Below, in pieces: positions 38,494-47,295 of a stretch of DNA of 64,000 nt. Location: assembly GCF_001875725.1 (NCBI RefSeq), contig NZ_MLCQ01000017.1, forward strand, positions 310,001-374,000. Direction: 5' to 3'. Under the pieces are notes generated by a model. The model worked only from the letters and a program-made list of their open reading frames with translations. It did not search any database and was not told the DNA's origin. Both the position numbers and the translations under genes were made by a program. Position 1 is the stretch's first letter, and every line of letters begins with the position of its first letter. The DNA is from Corynebacterium sp. NML140438 (GTDB lineage: Bacteria; Actinomycetota; Actinomycetes; Mycobacteriales; Mycobacteriaceae).

Positions 38494-39090
38494 ATGACTA
38501 CTCATATGCCCACTACGTGCGCTCCGTCGATACTTGTCCCTATCCTTCCCCGGCTGGCCCGGCGTTGTGAAGTGACGTCGAGTTCTTCACGCGCATGGCT
38601 CACTCCTGGTTTCGGTGCTTCGACTGCATATATCAGTTTGGCGCCTGGTCTGGTGTGCGTCTTTGATTCGGACTCGGTGCAGGGGCTGACCCATCAGTTC
38701 ATCGGTGCGATGGGTCTGACCGTGCACCAAGCGTGGAACTCGGCAGCGCGCACGTTGAGCACCGATCTGCTCGAGGGCCGTGTGACCCTCGACTATGAGC
38801 TAGCGGAGGATTCGTTGGGATCTGTAGTTCCCAACGGGGTACGGGTGAGAAGCTCAGCGGGCTATGCGGCGTCGTGGCTTGCCCACCCACAGCTCTTCTC
38901 GACGCTCTACTCCCATGCTGACCGGGTCCTGCTACCGCACAATGAGCTGCTGTTTTACTCTCGTGATCAGCAGGAACTGTATGTCTTCGATGCACCTCTC
39001 GACGATGTCCTGCGGTTGGCGAAGCCGGAGCACGTGATGCGGTATTCGGTGGGCTTTCCTCTTTCTTGCGATTCCCGCGTAAGGAGCTAA
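38494..39090 (+). CDS. Protein of unknown function (198 residues) upstream of treY
   Basis: I do not recognise this protein. It is soluble, with no convincing membrane segment (a weak hydrophobic patch at residues 12-20). It has a Ser-rich stretch followed by an alpha/beta body. The C-terminal YVFDAPLDDVLRLAKPEHVMRYSVG segment looks conserved in style. It lies 47 bases upstream of the treY TTG start on the same strand and could be co-transcribed with it. Two in-frame ATG codons at the start (38494 and 38506) are both possible. Confidence 0.6.
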   Translation: MTTHMPTTCAPSILVPILPRLARRCEVTSSSSRAWLTPGFGASTAYISLAPGLVCVFDSDSVQGLTHQFIGAMGLTVHQAWNSAARTLSTDLLEGRVTLDYELAEDSLGSVVPNGVRVRSSAGYAASWLAHPQLFSTLYSHADRVLLPHNELLFYSRDQQELYVFDAPLDDVLRLAKPEHVMRYSVGFPLSCDSRVRS

Positions 39091-39125
39091 GCGGGCGAAC
39101 AGCTACTAGGGTGGCTGGTAACTTC

Positions 39126-39132
39126 AAGGAGG
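39126..39132 (+). promoter_or_regulatory. Ribosome binding site deciding the treY TTG start
   Basis: AAGGAGG, a full consensus site, 5 bases before TTG at 39138. Confidence 0.85.
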
Positions 39133-39137
39133 ATGTT

Positions 39138-41645
39138 TTGAAAGCCCCGATTACATCAACGTATCGTCTCCAGCTGCGTGGCCCGCAGGCCGACCCGTCC
39201 GGACGCGGGTTCGGTTTCGACCAGGCTGCGCAATGCCTGCCCTACTTAGAAGAGCTCGGCATTTCGCACGTGTACCTCTCCCCTATTCTGCAGGCGATGC
39301 CGACCTCGAACCACAACTATGACGTCATCGACCCCACTGTGGTCAACCCAGAGCTGGGCGGCCTTTCGGGTTTCAGGCGTTTTGTTGAGGCGGCGAGAAC
39401 AAGCAACCTCGGCGTGATTATCGATATCGTGCCGAATCACTTGGGCGTCGCTACCCCGCAACTCAACAGTTGGTGGTGGGACGTGCTCAAGTATGGCCGC
39501 GAATCGGAGTATGAGCGATACTTCGATATCGACTGGCACGATGACAACGGTGCAGGAGGAAAGCTCGGGCTCCCAATCTTTGGCCAGGAAGACGATGAGG
39601 ACGCCCTTACGCTGCGCCATTTGCACCCTGACGATCCGGAGAGCGAAGTCGTGCTGGCGTACTACGACAACTTGTTCCCCCTCAAGCCAGATACGTACGC
39701 CTCCGTCGATGATGACCCGAAAGCGGTGTACGAGCGCCAGTCCTACAAACTGATGTACTGGCGCGACGGCATCATTTCCTACCGCCGCTTCTTCTCTGTC
39801 AACGGGCTTGCGGGTATCCGCCAGGAAGACCCCGCGGTGTTTGAGCACACCCACGCAATCATCCGGCAGCTTGTTGCGGAGGACTTGATTGATGGTGTCC
39901 GCGTCGATCATCCTGACGGGCTCACTGACCCCTTTGATTACCTGTCGCGGCTTCGTGATGTTGTTGGTCCTGATCGCTGGCTGGTCGTCGAGAAGATCTT
40001 AGAGGTCGATGAGCCACTCGATCCGCGCCTTCGCGTCAACGGAACCACTGGCTACGACGCGCTTCGCGAACTCGACGGCATCTTCGTCAACCAAGCCGCT
40101 GAGGACACACTCAGCATGCTCGCGCTGCGCCAATCAGGGTCCACGTGGGACCAGGCGTCGCTCGATGCGTCTGCGCTGCAGCTCAAACGCGAGGTCGCTA
40201 CGCACGAGCTTCAGGCGGAGGTTCGCCGTCTCACGCGCGCTATTCGGCGAGATAACTTTTCGACGGCCGGCTCCGCCGTCTCTGACGAAGTCCTTGTCGA
40301 CACCGTTATTGCGCTCGTCGCCGCCATTCCGGTCTACCGTGCTGACTATCGATCACTGTCGAGGATCACGGCCACCGTGGTGGCCGATATGGCACAACGC
40401 TTCCCGTCCCGACGCGACGCCCTCGACCTCATCGCGGCTGCCCTGCTCGCTGAGGGCGAAGCCAGTACGCGCTTTGCGCAGGTGTGTGGTGCGGTCATGG
40501 CGAAGGGGGTCGAAGACACGTTGTTCTATAGGGCGAACCGGTTGGTAGCGCTGCAAGAAGTGGGTGGCGCGCCGGGTCGCTTCGGAGTGGGCGCGGCGGA
40601 GTTTCACCTGCTGCAGCAGGAGCGTGCAGAGCTGTGGCCACAAACAATGACGACGCTGAGCACCCACGATACGAAGCGCTCCGAAGATACCCGCGCGCGG
40701 ATGTTGGAGATCGCCGAAGTACCAAACGCGTTTGCGGAGTTAGTGAACACGACAACCGCGCTGTTGCCTCCGCCAGACCACGCCACGGCGCATTTCTTAC
40801 TGCAGAATATCGTGGGGGTTTGGCCTGCGGATGGGATTGTTACGGAGTCGCTTTCGCAACGGCTACATGATTACACGATCAAGGCGGTGCGTGAGGCAGC
40901 GCTGCATACAAGCTGGTTCGACGTGGATGAGGCGTACGAGCAGCTGGTGCTCGATTGGGTGAACGCTGTGCTGGCGGGGCCTGCGACTTCACTGATCACG
41001 AACTTCGTGTCAACCATCCATGAGGGGGCGGTCGCAGTAACGCTGGGGCGTAAGGTTCTCCAGCTTGCCGGCGCTGGCATTCCTGATACCTACCAGGGCA
41101 TGGAGTTCTTCGAAACGACGCTCGTCGACCCAGATAACCGAAGCTTCATCGACTACACCGCACGCACGCAAACGCTGCACCAGTATCTCGATGCACGGCA
41201 GCAACCGCAGTTCAATCTGGGTGACTTCTTGGGCTACGAGCCCAACGATTCGTCGGGCGCTGCCTGGCCAGGCCTGTCTGATTCGGTTGATACCGCCAAG
41301 CAACTTGTCATCCGAGAATGCCTCGCTGCGCGTATCAGCACACCAGCGTTGTTTACGGAAGGCAAGCACCGCGCGGTGTTTGCCGTCGGGCCTGCGCAGC
41401 AGCACGTTGTTGGCTTCGCCCGGGAATACAGGAACACTGGTGAAATTGGCGTCATCGCCGTTGCGACCCGGAAGCCACTCGAGCTAGCTCACCGTGGTGG
41501 ATGGGATGACACTACGCTGACGCTGCCGGAGGGGACCTGGTTCGAGCGCTTCACCGGACGAGAGTTTCGTGGCACCGTTGAGGTGAGTCACCTGCTCGAG
41601 TACCTTCCTACTGCTCTGTTGGAGCGTCGAGAGGCCGTCGACTAG
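39138..41645 (+). CDS. treY: Maltooligosyltrehalose synthase TreY
   Basis: TreY rearranges the reducing-end alpha-1,4 bond of a glucan to alpha-1,1, making maltooligosyltrehalose, which TreZ then cleaves to trehalose. The 835-residue GH13 enzyme has STYRLQLRG at the N-terminus, YLSPILQAMPTSNHNYDV, IDIVPNHLGV, DGVRVDHPDGL (nucleophile), LVVEKIL (acid/base) and LSTHDTKRSEDTRARM near residue 510. The TTG start is fixed by a consensus ribosome site. The small alarmone synthetase gene starts one base after its stop. In mycobacteria treX, treY and treZ are adjacent; here they are dispersed. Confidence 0.96.
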   Translation: MKAPITSTYRLQLRGPQADPSGRGFGFDQAAQCLPYLEELGISHVYLSPILQAMPTSNHNYDVIDPTVVNPELGGLSGFRRFVEAARTSNLGVIIDIVPNHLGVATPQLNSWWWDVLKYGRESEYERYFDIDWHDDNGAGGKLGLPIFGQEDDEDALTLRHLHPDDPESEVVLAYYDNLFPLKPDTYASVDDDPKAVYERQSYKLMYWRDGIISYRRFFSVNGLAGIRQEDPAVFEHTHAIIRQLVAEDLIDGVRVDHPDGLTDPFDYLSRLRDVVGPDRWLVVEKILEVDEPLDPRLRVNGTTGYDALRELDGIFVNQAAEDTLSMLALRQSGSTWDQASLDASALQLKREVATHELQAEVRRLTRAIRRDNFSTAGSAVSDEVLVDTVIALVAAIPVYRADYRSLSRITATVVADMAQRFPSRRDALDLIAAALLAEGEASTRFAQVCGAVMAKGVEDTLFYRANRLVALQEVGGAPGRFGVGAAEFHLLQQERAELWPQTMTTLSTHDTKRSEDTRARMLEIAEVPNAFAELVNTTTALLPPPDHATAHFLLQNIVGVWPADGIVTESLSQRLHDYTIKAVREAALHTSWFDVDEAYEQLVLDWVNAVLAGPATSLITNFVSTIHEGAVAVTLGRKVLQLAGAGIPDTYQGMEFFETTLVDPDNRSFIDYTARTQTLHQYLDARQQPQFNLGDFLGYEPNDSSGAAWPGLSDSVDTAKQLVIRECLAARISTPALFTEGKHRAVFAVGPAQQHVVGFAREYRNTGEIGVIAVATRKPLELAHRGGWDDTTLTLPEGTWFERFTGREFRGTVEVSHLLEYLPTALLERREAVD

Positions 41646-41646
41646 G

Positions 41647-42708
41647 ATGAATCGGTACACTGTTGTGCCGATGAACACGAAGCACAATGACACAATCGCG
41701 CAACTCGGCAATACGTACTTCGCATGGTTGAGGCAGCACGAAGGCGCGGCCGAGGAGTTCCGGCACGCGCTGCATGAGTTGATGATCGATGCAGGCATTA
41801 ACTTCGACCGCGTCGACGTGCGTATCAAAAGCTGGCCTTCGTTCAAGGAAAAGGCGAAGAAGCGTCGTGGTGGCAAGATCGTGTACCCGGACCCGTGGAA
41901 CGACATCCGTGACCTCATCGGAGCCCGCGTTACCGTGATGCATTCCACCGAAATACCGGCGGTGCTCCGCCTCCTCGCGGATCAGTTCGATGTCCTCCGA
42001 AGCGTTGATAAGGCACAGGAGACTAGGGTGTCGGGCACGTTCGGCTATGGCTCGCATCACTTGGTGCTCCAAGTAGGTGAGCACAACGAGGAACTCGAAC
42101 AGTACCGCGGGCAGGTCTTCGAAGTACAGGTGCGGACAGTGCTGCAGCACGCGTGGGCTGAGTTCGAGCACGATGTGCGCTACAAGCGTTCCCATGGAGA
42201 GCTCGATCCACAGATCGACCGTGCGTTTACGCTGGCTGCGGGGCTCATCGAGCTTGCGGACCAGCAGTTCGACCAGATCGCGGAGCTGTCCAACCCGCAG
42301 CAGCAAAACCCAAGCACGCCCGATACCACAGCGTTGTTGACGCCTGAAACGCTTCCCGGCGTGCTCACTGTGATCCTTGGGGCGTCGTTTCCGCTCTCGC
42401 GTGTTGACGATTACCGCTTCCTCCACGAGATACTCAGCGCAGACGGCGTAGAGACGGTCTCCGCACTCGCTGAGCTGGCAAACCCGGCGGATATCGAAGC
42501 CGTGCAGAACACCCTGCAGACGCGGTTTACTCCCGGCCAGGTCAGGCTTGTCGACGACCTGCTACTCAACAAGTTTGGTCAGGAGCACATCAGCCGAACC
42601 TGGGAAAGCGGGAACCGGCCAGTGCTGAGGAAACGGAAGCTGACGCGCAGGCTTGCGCAGCTCCGTGAGGGTGGCGCCCCGCATACGCCCCTCAGCAAGA
42701 ACGCCTAA
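41647..42708 (+). CDS. Small alarmone synthetase (RelA/SpoT synthetase-domain protein)
   Basis: It is expected to make (p)ppGpp-type alarmones from ATP and GDP/GTP. The 353-residue protein has only the synthetase domain: RIKSWPSFKEKAKKRRG (about 60-76), WNDIRDLIGARVTV, the substrate loop FGYGSHHLVLQV and EVQVRTVLQHAWAEFEHDVRYK. There is no hydrolase, TGS or ACT domain. A C-terminal helical region of about 120 residues is extra. A corynebacterial relative next to treY has been named RelS (recalled). The gene begins one base after treY, so coupling is likely. An alternative ATG lies at 41671. Its 3' end overlaps the convergent S4 gene by four bases. Confidence 0.85.
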   Translation: MNRYTVVPMNTKHNDTIAQLGNTYFAWLRQHEGAAEEFRHALHELMIDAGINFDRVDVRIKSWPSFKEKAKKRRGGKIVYPDPWNDIRDLIGARVTVMHSTEIPAVLRLLADQFDVLRSVDKAQETRVSGTFGYGSHHLVLQVGEHNEELEQYRGQVFEVQVRTVLQHAWAEFEHDVRYKRSHGELDPQIDRAFTLAAGLIELADQQFDQIAELSNPQQQNPSTPDTTALLTPETLPGVLTVILGASFPLSRVDDYRFLHEILSADGVETVSALAELANPADIEAVQNTLQTRFTPGQVRLVDDLLLNKFGQEHISRTWESGNRPVLRKRKLTRRLAQLREGGAPHTPLSKNA

Positions 42709-43091
42709 AAGCTGTTGCGGCCGCGCAGGCGGTCAAGCTGTCGACGCTCTTTCTTCGTCGGGCGCCCAGCGCCTCGGTCACGAACAGGCAACGCACCATA
42801 CACTTCGGATGCCACAGGCGGTGGGGAGTGGTCCACGTAACAGGTCGTGGCGATCTTCGCGCCTGCGCGCTTCTGCAGCGTCTGGGTGACTTCCAGTTCA
42901 AGGTAGCGGTGATCCTTCCATACCTTGAGCCGGTCCCCTGGCACGACCTGCGCTGAGGGTTTCACGGCTTTGCCATTGAGTTTGGCGTGCCCGGCGCGCA
43001 CTGCCTCGGATGACAGTGACCGCGTCTTAAAGATGCGGACAGCCCACAGCCAGACATCAATCCTCGTGGCGGTGGTGTTGGGGCTGGTCAT
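42705..43091 (-). CDS. S4-domain RNA-binding protein (Hsp15/HslR family)
   Basis: This 128-residue protein is a single S4 RNA-binding domain. RIDVWLWAVRIFKTRSLSSEAVRAG and GHAKLNGKAVKPSAQV give the helix-turn-helix-like core, with a basic C-terminal tail (GRPTKKERRQLDRLRGRNSF). Relatives of the Hsp15 type bind stalled 50S subunits carrying nascent chains, in ribosome rescue after heat stress. The stop overlaps the stop of the alarmone synthetase gene by four bases on the opposite strand. The small membrane protein gene lies 9 bases upstream. Confidence 0.9.
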   Translation of the reverse strand: MTSPNTTATRIDVWLWAVRIFKTRSLSSEAVRAGHAKLNGKAVKPSAQVVPGDRLKVWKDHRYLELEVTQTLQKRAGAKIATTCYVDHSPPPVASEVYGALPVRDRGAGRPTKKERRQLDRLRGRNSF

Positions 43092-43100
43092 GGCGCCCGC

Positions 43101-43331
43101 TTAGTTCTCGTGGTAGTTGACGATCTTTTGGACCTTGCTCCAATTCACGTACCCACCGACGACGCCAATGACAAGACATACGATGAACAGCTGCCAGGAC
43201 CCGGCGATCAAGCCGAGTGCGATACCTGCGCCGAGGCCGCCGCCGGCCCACACAACTGCGTTTTTGGAATAGCGGCGTACGGCTTGCTTCCGGGATTCGA
43301 TCGGGTTCGATGGACGTGGCTGCATAGTCAT
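43101..43331 (-). CDS. Small membrane protein (76 residues)
   Basis: I do not recognise this small protein. A basic cytoplasmic N-terminus (RPSNPIESRKQAVRRYSK) is followed by two hydrophobic helices (about residues 26-43 and 46-62) and a short polar tail (NWSKVQKIVNYHEN). It lies between YigZ (10 bases upstream) and the S4 protein (9 bases downstream), so the three genes probably form one transcript. The ATG at 43329-43331 or one two codons later may be the start. Confidence 0.7.
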   Translation of the reverse strand: MTMQPRPSNPIESRKQAVRRYSKNAVVWAGGGLGAGIALGLIAGSWQLFIVCLVIGVVGGYVNWSKVQKIVNYHEN

Positions 43332-43341
43332 GGCTGACAGT

Positions 43342-43986
43342 TTAGCGTGGAGATTCGATCCATTGGCGTCCTGCCTCTTGCGCTTCGGCTCGGCCTTGGG
43401 TGCTCGCAGCAAGTTGTGCGTCGAGTTGTTCGCGTTGCCCGGGGTCGTGAGCCACCGTGTACGTAGCTGCGGCGCCGTACTCGACGTTGACGATGTCGAA
43501 GCCTGCGTTGCGCAATTCGGCTTCGATGCGGCCTGCCTCCGCGTGCGGCAGGTCGACGCGCACGAGTTCTTTGGTACTGCGCAGCACCCGCGGAACCAAC
43601 GGGAGCGTCTGGCCAACGGAGTCCGAGTATGCGTGCACCAGCCCGCCCGCGCCCAGCTTGATACCACCGAAATATCGGATCACGACGGCGGTGAGGTCAA
43701 GCATTTCTGAACCGTGCAGCATGTCGAGCATCGGTTTGCCTGCGGTGCCAGAGGGCTCGCCATCGTCGGATGATCGCTCGACGGGCAGCGCGTCGTCGAC
43801 ATGCAGGATGTATGCGGAGCAGTGGTGGCGTGCATCCGGGTAAGTCTCGCGGGCGTGTTGGATGAGGTCCCGTGCCTCTCCTTCGGTCTGGGTACGGGCA
43901 ATCCAGGTGATGAAGCGGGATCGTTTGATCTCGATTTCGTGAGTGGTGATGTCACCGGCCGCAGGCAGTTCGTACGATGTGCGCAT
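43342..43986 (-). CDS. YigZ/IMPACT family protein (UPF0029 plus DUF1949)
   Basis: This 214-residue protein has the UPF0029 domain (EIEIKRSRFITWIARTQTE; ARHHCSAYIL; DDGEPSGTAGKPML; VIRYFGGIKLGAGGLVHAYSD) followed by a DUF1949 domain. Eukaryotic IMPACT relatives affect translation control. In bacteria the role is unclear, although some were once misannotated as proline dipeptidase. It is divergent from treZ (57 bases between starts). A TAGAGT hexamer 9 bases upstream of the ATG may be its -10 element. Confidence 0.92.
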   Translation of the reverse strand: MRTSYELPAAGDITTHEIEIKRSRFITWIARTQTEGEARDLIQHARETYPDARHHCSAYILHVDDALPVERSSDDGEPSGTAGKPMLDMLHGSEMLDLTAVVIRYFGGIKLGAGGLVHAYSDSVGQTLPLVPRVLRSTKELVRVDLPHAEAGRIEAELRNAGFDIVNVEYGAAATYTVAHDPGQREQLDAQLAASTQGRAEAQEAGRQWIESPR

Positions 43987-44030
43987 AGTGCCTCTACTCT
44001 AAGTCCATTGCGACAGATATGGTACTTCCA

Positions 44031-44036
44031 TACAGT
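44031..44036 (+). promoter_or_regulatory. Predicted -10 element of treZ
   Basis: TACAGT with 7 bases to the ATG at 44044 and no Shine-Dalgarno sequence. A leaderless mRNA is predicted. Confidence 0.5.
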
Positions 44037-44043
44037 TGGTGGT

Positions 44044-45828
44044 ATGTCTAGCAAGCACACTCCGATGCCCCAACAATTTGGGGTGTGGGCTCCGTACGCG
44101 CACGGCGTACGCCTGCACCTCCACGACAGCGAAGGGCCCCGCACGTTCGAAATGCAGCGTGACGAGACTCGCCGGGACTGGTGGGTGGTTCCGCGCGAAG
44201 TCGCCCAACCCGAGGTGGGTGCGCGCTACAGCTTCTCCCTGCTTCGCGACGGCGAGTGGTCACAACCACTACCCGATCCTCGTTCGCGCTTCCAGCCCGA
44301 AGGCGTCCACGGCCCTTCCGAGGTCACCAGCAGCGCGTTCGCCTGGACCGACGATTCTTGGGAGGGCATCCCGCTTCGCGATCAAATCCTCTACGAGCTC
44401 CACGTTGGCACCTTCACACCACAGGGGACGTTCGAAGGGGTCGTCGACAAGCTTGATTACCTTGCCGAGCTCGGCGTCAATGCCATCGAGCTGCTGCCCG
44501 TGCAACCGTTCGCGGGCCACCGCAACTGGGGCTACGACGGCGTAGACTGGTTCGCCGTGCAAGAATCGTACGGTGGGCCCGAGGGCCTCAAGACACTTAT
44601 CGACGCCGCTCACGCCCGCGGTATCGCCGTCATCCTCGACGTGGTGTACAACCACTTCGGACCCGAAGGCAACTACAACGGCAACTTCGGCCCCTACACA
44701 ACCACGGGCCACACCGGCTGGGGCGACGTGGTCAACCTGTCCGGCGCCCACTCGGACGAGGTACGCGCCTACGTACTCGATGCGGTGCGGCAGTGGCTCA
44801 ACGAGTTCCACGTCGACGGCCTCCGCCTTGACGCCGTGCAAACCTACGATGACCGCCTGGCGTTTTCCATCATGGAAGAAATTAAAAACGTCGCCAATGA
44901 GGTCGAAGCCACCACTTGCATCCCCCGCACGATCATCGCCGAGTCGGAGCAAAACAACCCACGGCTCCTCGAGTCCCAGGAAAGCGGCGGCTACGGGCTC
45001 GACGCCCACTGGCTTGACGACGTCCACCACGGGATCCACACGCTCGTCACCGGCGAGCGCGCCGGGTACTACGCGGACTACGGCACACTCGAAATCCTGG
45101 CGGACACGCTGCGCAACGGATACCGCTTCCGCGAGGACTACTCCGTGTACCGCCAGCGCACTCACGGCAAGGCGCTCGACCTTGACCGTATTGCACCGTG
45201 GCAGATGGTCACCTACACCACCGACCACGACCAGACCGGCAACCGTGCGCAGGGCGACCGGCCGTCGCAATACCTCAGTGCACGCAAGCAGGTGCTCAAG
45301 GCAGCCGTCGTCGTGCTCTCTCCCTTCAGTCCAATGCTGTTCATGGGTGAAGAGTTCGGCGCGCGCACTCCGTTCCCATTCTTCGTCTCACACAGCAACC
45401 CGAATCTGTTGGAGATGACCCGACAAGGGCGCATGAACGAGTTTTCCCGCATGGGGTGGAACGCCGCAGACGTGCCGGACCCTGCTGCGGAGGAAACGTT
45501 TACCTCCGCCAAGCTCGACTGGGACTTCGACGAGAAACAACGCGAGATCCTCGCCGCGTACAAGAAGCTCATCGAGCTGCGCAGGCAATACCCAATGGCG
45601 CGCGACGATCTTCGTCAGCTGGCGGTGAAACACGGCCCAGCCCAGGGAGCGGACGACGCGTGGCTCACCATGGGCGACCAGACGGTGCTGGTGGCAAACT
45701 TCGGTTCAGGGAGCACCGTCGTCCCGGTCGGCGGAACCCTGCTGTACACCTTCGGTGGCGCAGAGGTGTCCGCCAACGAAACTCGCTTAGAACCGTGGGC
45801 CTTCGCCCTGGTTATGCCGACACAATAA
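44044..45828 (+). CDS. treZ: Malto-oligosyltrehalose trehalohydrolase TreZ
   Basis: TreZ releases trehalose from maltooligosyltrehalose made by TreY. The 594-residue GH13 enzyme starts with an N-terminal beta domain (QFGVWAPYAHGVRLHLHD). It continues with LYELHVGTFTPQGTFEGV, VILDVVYNHFGPEGNY, DGLRLDAVQTY (nucleophile), IIAESEQNNPR (acid/base) and TYTTDHDQTGNRAQGDR near residue 397. Longer in-frame versions would overlap YigZ. The ATG at 44044 fits the domain boundary and the -10 element. Its end overlaps convergent ilvA by 17 bases. Confidence 0.96.
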   Translation: MSSKHTPMPQQFGVWAPYAHGVRLHLHDSEGPRTFEMQRDETRRDWWVVPREVAQPEVGARYSFSLLRDGEWSQPLPDPRSRFQPEGVHGPSEVTSSAFAWTDDSWEGIPLRDQILYELHVGTFTPQGTFEGVVDKLDYLAELGVNAIELLPVQPFAGHRNWGYDGVDWFAVQESYGGPEGLKTLIDAAHARGIAVILDVVYNHFGPEGNYNGNFGPYTTTGHTGWGDVVNLSGAHSDEVRAYVLDAVRQWLNEFHVDGLRLDAVQTYDDRLAFSIMEEIKNVANEVEATTCIPRTIIAESEQNNPRLLESQESGGYGLDAHWLDDVHHGIHTLVTGERAGYYADYGTLEILADTLRNGYRFREDYSVYRQRTHGKALDLDRIAPWQMVTYTTDHDQTGNRAQGDRPSQYLSARKQVLKAAVVVLSPFSPMLFMGEEFGARTPFPFFVSHSNPNLLEMTRQGRMNEFSRMGWNAADVPDPAAEETFTSAKLDWDFDEKQREILAAYKKLIELRRQYPMARDDLRQLAVKHGPAQGADDAWLTMGDQTVLVANFGSGSTVVPVGGTLLYTFGGAEVSANETRLEPWAFALVMPTQ

Positions 45829-47101
45829 AGTCGTACTCTGGTGTGCCTGGCAGGAGGCGTCGACAATCGATGACCGACGCCTCCATCCTCTCAAGCAACG
45901 GCTCGAGGTCGCTGGCGCAGGACAACTCGAGGCCAACCAGTGCGGCACCGGTTTCCTTGTTGTTCTTCTTCAAGTATTCGAACAACGCGATGTCGTCATT
46001 CGGGCCGAGGATATCGGTGAGGAACGTGCGCAGCTGTCCTGGCTCCTGAGGAAAGTTCACCAAAAAGTAGTGCTTCAGACCGCGGTGCACGAGCGAGCGC
46101 TCCATGACCTCCGCATACCGCAGCACGTCGTTGTTGCCACCAGAGATGATGCACACCACCGTAGTGCCCGGCTGCAGTTTCATCTGCGATAGTGCAGCCA
46201 CCGACAGCGCACCCGCAGGCTCCGCGATGATGCCCTCGTTCTGGTACAGCTCCAACATCGACGTGCACACCGCGCCTTCTTTGCACCGCAGCAGGTGCGT
46301 GCGAGCAAGGTTTTCCTCAATGACTGCAAACGGGAAATCGCCTGTTCGTTTCACGGCCGCACCGTCCACGAACGATTCAATCTCCTTCAGCGTCACAGGG
46401 CGACCAGCTTGAAGCGCTGCCTCGAGCGAGGGTGCCCCTTCAGGTTCCACGCCGACCACCGCGGTCCCCGGCACCATGTCAGACACGTACGAAAGCACTC
46501 CAGCCAGCAGGCCGCCCCCGCCAACTGGCACGAAAATGGTATCCAGCTCGCGGCCCATCACCGATAACTGCGACACGATCTCCGCTGCAACCGTGCCCTG
46601 GCCGATGACGGTATCGCGAGCGTCGAACGGCTCGACCATGGTCGCACCGCGCTCCGCAGCATCCTTACGCGCGGCCTCCGCAGCAGCATCAAACGTATCT
46701 CCTACGACAACCAACTCAATGTTGTCGCCACCGTGCACCAGGATCCGGTCGCGCTTCTGCTTCGGCGTAGGCTTCGGCACAAAGATTTTGCCCTGGATCC
46801 CCAACGCCCGGCATGCGTAGGCCACGCCCTGTGCGTGGTTGCCTGCCGAAGCCGCAACGACGCCGGCTGCACGCGCCTCGTCGCTCAGCCGTGAGATGCT
46901 GTAATACGCACCGCGAATCTTGTAGGAACGAACGTCTTGCAAGTCCTCCCGCTTGAGGAAAATCTCCGCGCCGTACTGCTGCGACAAACGGGGGCAGTAC
47001 TGCAACGGGGTTGGCTCAATCACCGCAGAAATCTTCGACTGCGCTGCTTGAACGTCCGCGGCGTGTACCGCATGAAAAGCTGACTGTTCCTGTTGACTCA
47101 T
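45812..47101 (-). CDS. ilvA: Threonine ammonia-lyase IlvA (threonine dehydratase)
   Basis: IlvA deaminates threonine to 2-oxobutanoate, the first committed step of isoleucine synthesis. The 429-residue protein has the PLP lysine in VRSYKIRGAYY (Lys61), ASAGNHAQGVAYA near 84, a Gly-rich PVGGGGLLAGV loop near 193 and ISGGNNDV near 320. A short C-terminal regulatory domain of about 80 residues is a single ACT-like unit, as in the corynebacterial form. TACACT lies 8 bases before the ATG, predicting leaderless initiation. No other isoleucine genes are nearby. Confidence 0.96.
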   Translation of the reverse strand: MSQQEQSAFHAVHAADVQAAQSKISAVIEPTPLQYCPRLSQQYGAEIFLKREDLQDVRSYKIRGAYYSISRLSDEARAAGVVAASAGNHAQGVAYACRALGIQGKIFVPKPTPKQKRDRILVHGGDNIELVVVGDTFDAAAEAARKDAAERGATMVEPFDARDTVIGQGTVAAEIVSQLSVMGRELDTIFVPVGGGGLLAGVLSYVSDMVPGTAVVGVEPEGAPSLEAALQAGRPVTLKEIESFVDGAAVKRTGDFPFAVIEENLARTHLLRCKEGAVCTSMLELYQNEGIIAEPAGALSVAALSQMKLQPGTTVVCIISGGNNDVLRYAEVMERSLVHRGLKHYFLVNFPQEPGQLRTFLTDILGPNDDIALFEYLKKNNKETGAALVGLELSCASDLEPLLERMEASVIDCRRLLPGTPEYDFIVSA

Positions 47102-47109
47102 AACAGCAA

Positions 47110-47115
47110 AGTGTA
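47110..47115 (-). promoter_or_regulatory. Predicted -10 element of ilvA
   Basis: TACACT on the minus strand with 8 bases to the ATG, predicting a leaderless mRNA and therefore no leader-peptide attenuation. Confidence 0.5.
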
Positions 47116-47192
47116 TACCGCTGGGCCCCGTTTAGGTGATACTTTGCCGTAGTCAGTCCAAGCGGTCTAACTATTAAAAACGTCAATTATCT

Positions 47193-47207
47193 GCTAGATT
47201 TTCTAGC
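47193..47207. promoter_or_regulatory. Palindrome upstream of the small secreted protein pair
   Basis: A perfect inverted repeat, GCTAGA and TCTAGC with a 3-base centre, overlapping a possible TAGATT -10 element (47196-47201), about 90 bases upstream of the first secreted-protein gene. It may be an operator. The rest of 47116-47295 holds no gene I can see. Confidence 0.35.
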
Positions 47208-47295
47208 AACAATTCGTGGAAGCCATAGCATTTTGTTGAAACTGCTGGGGTTTCGCCTCGAATTCCTATTCTTTCAAACAACTTCAGGAGATTTC

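Noticed and set aside
47102..47295. Search for a tRNA or small RNA gene in this 194-base gap
   Set aside because: No cloverleaf arms or T-loop sequence was found. Only a short palindrome and promoter-like boxes are present.
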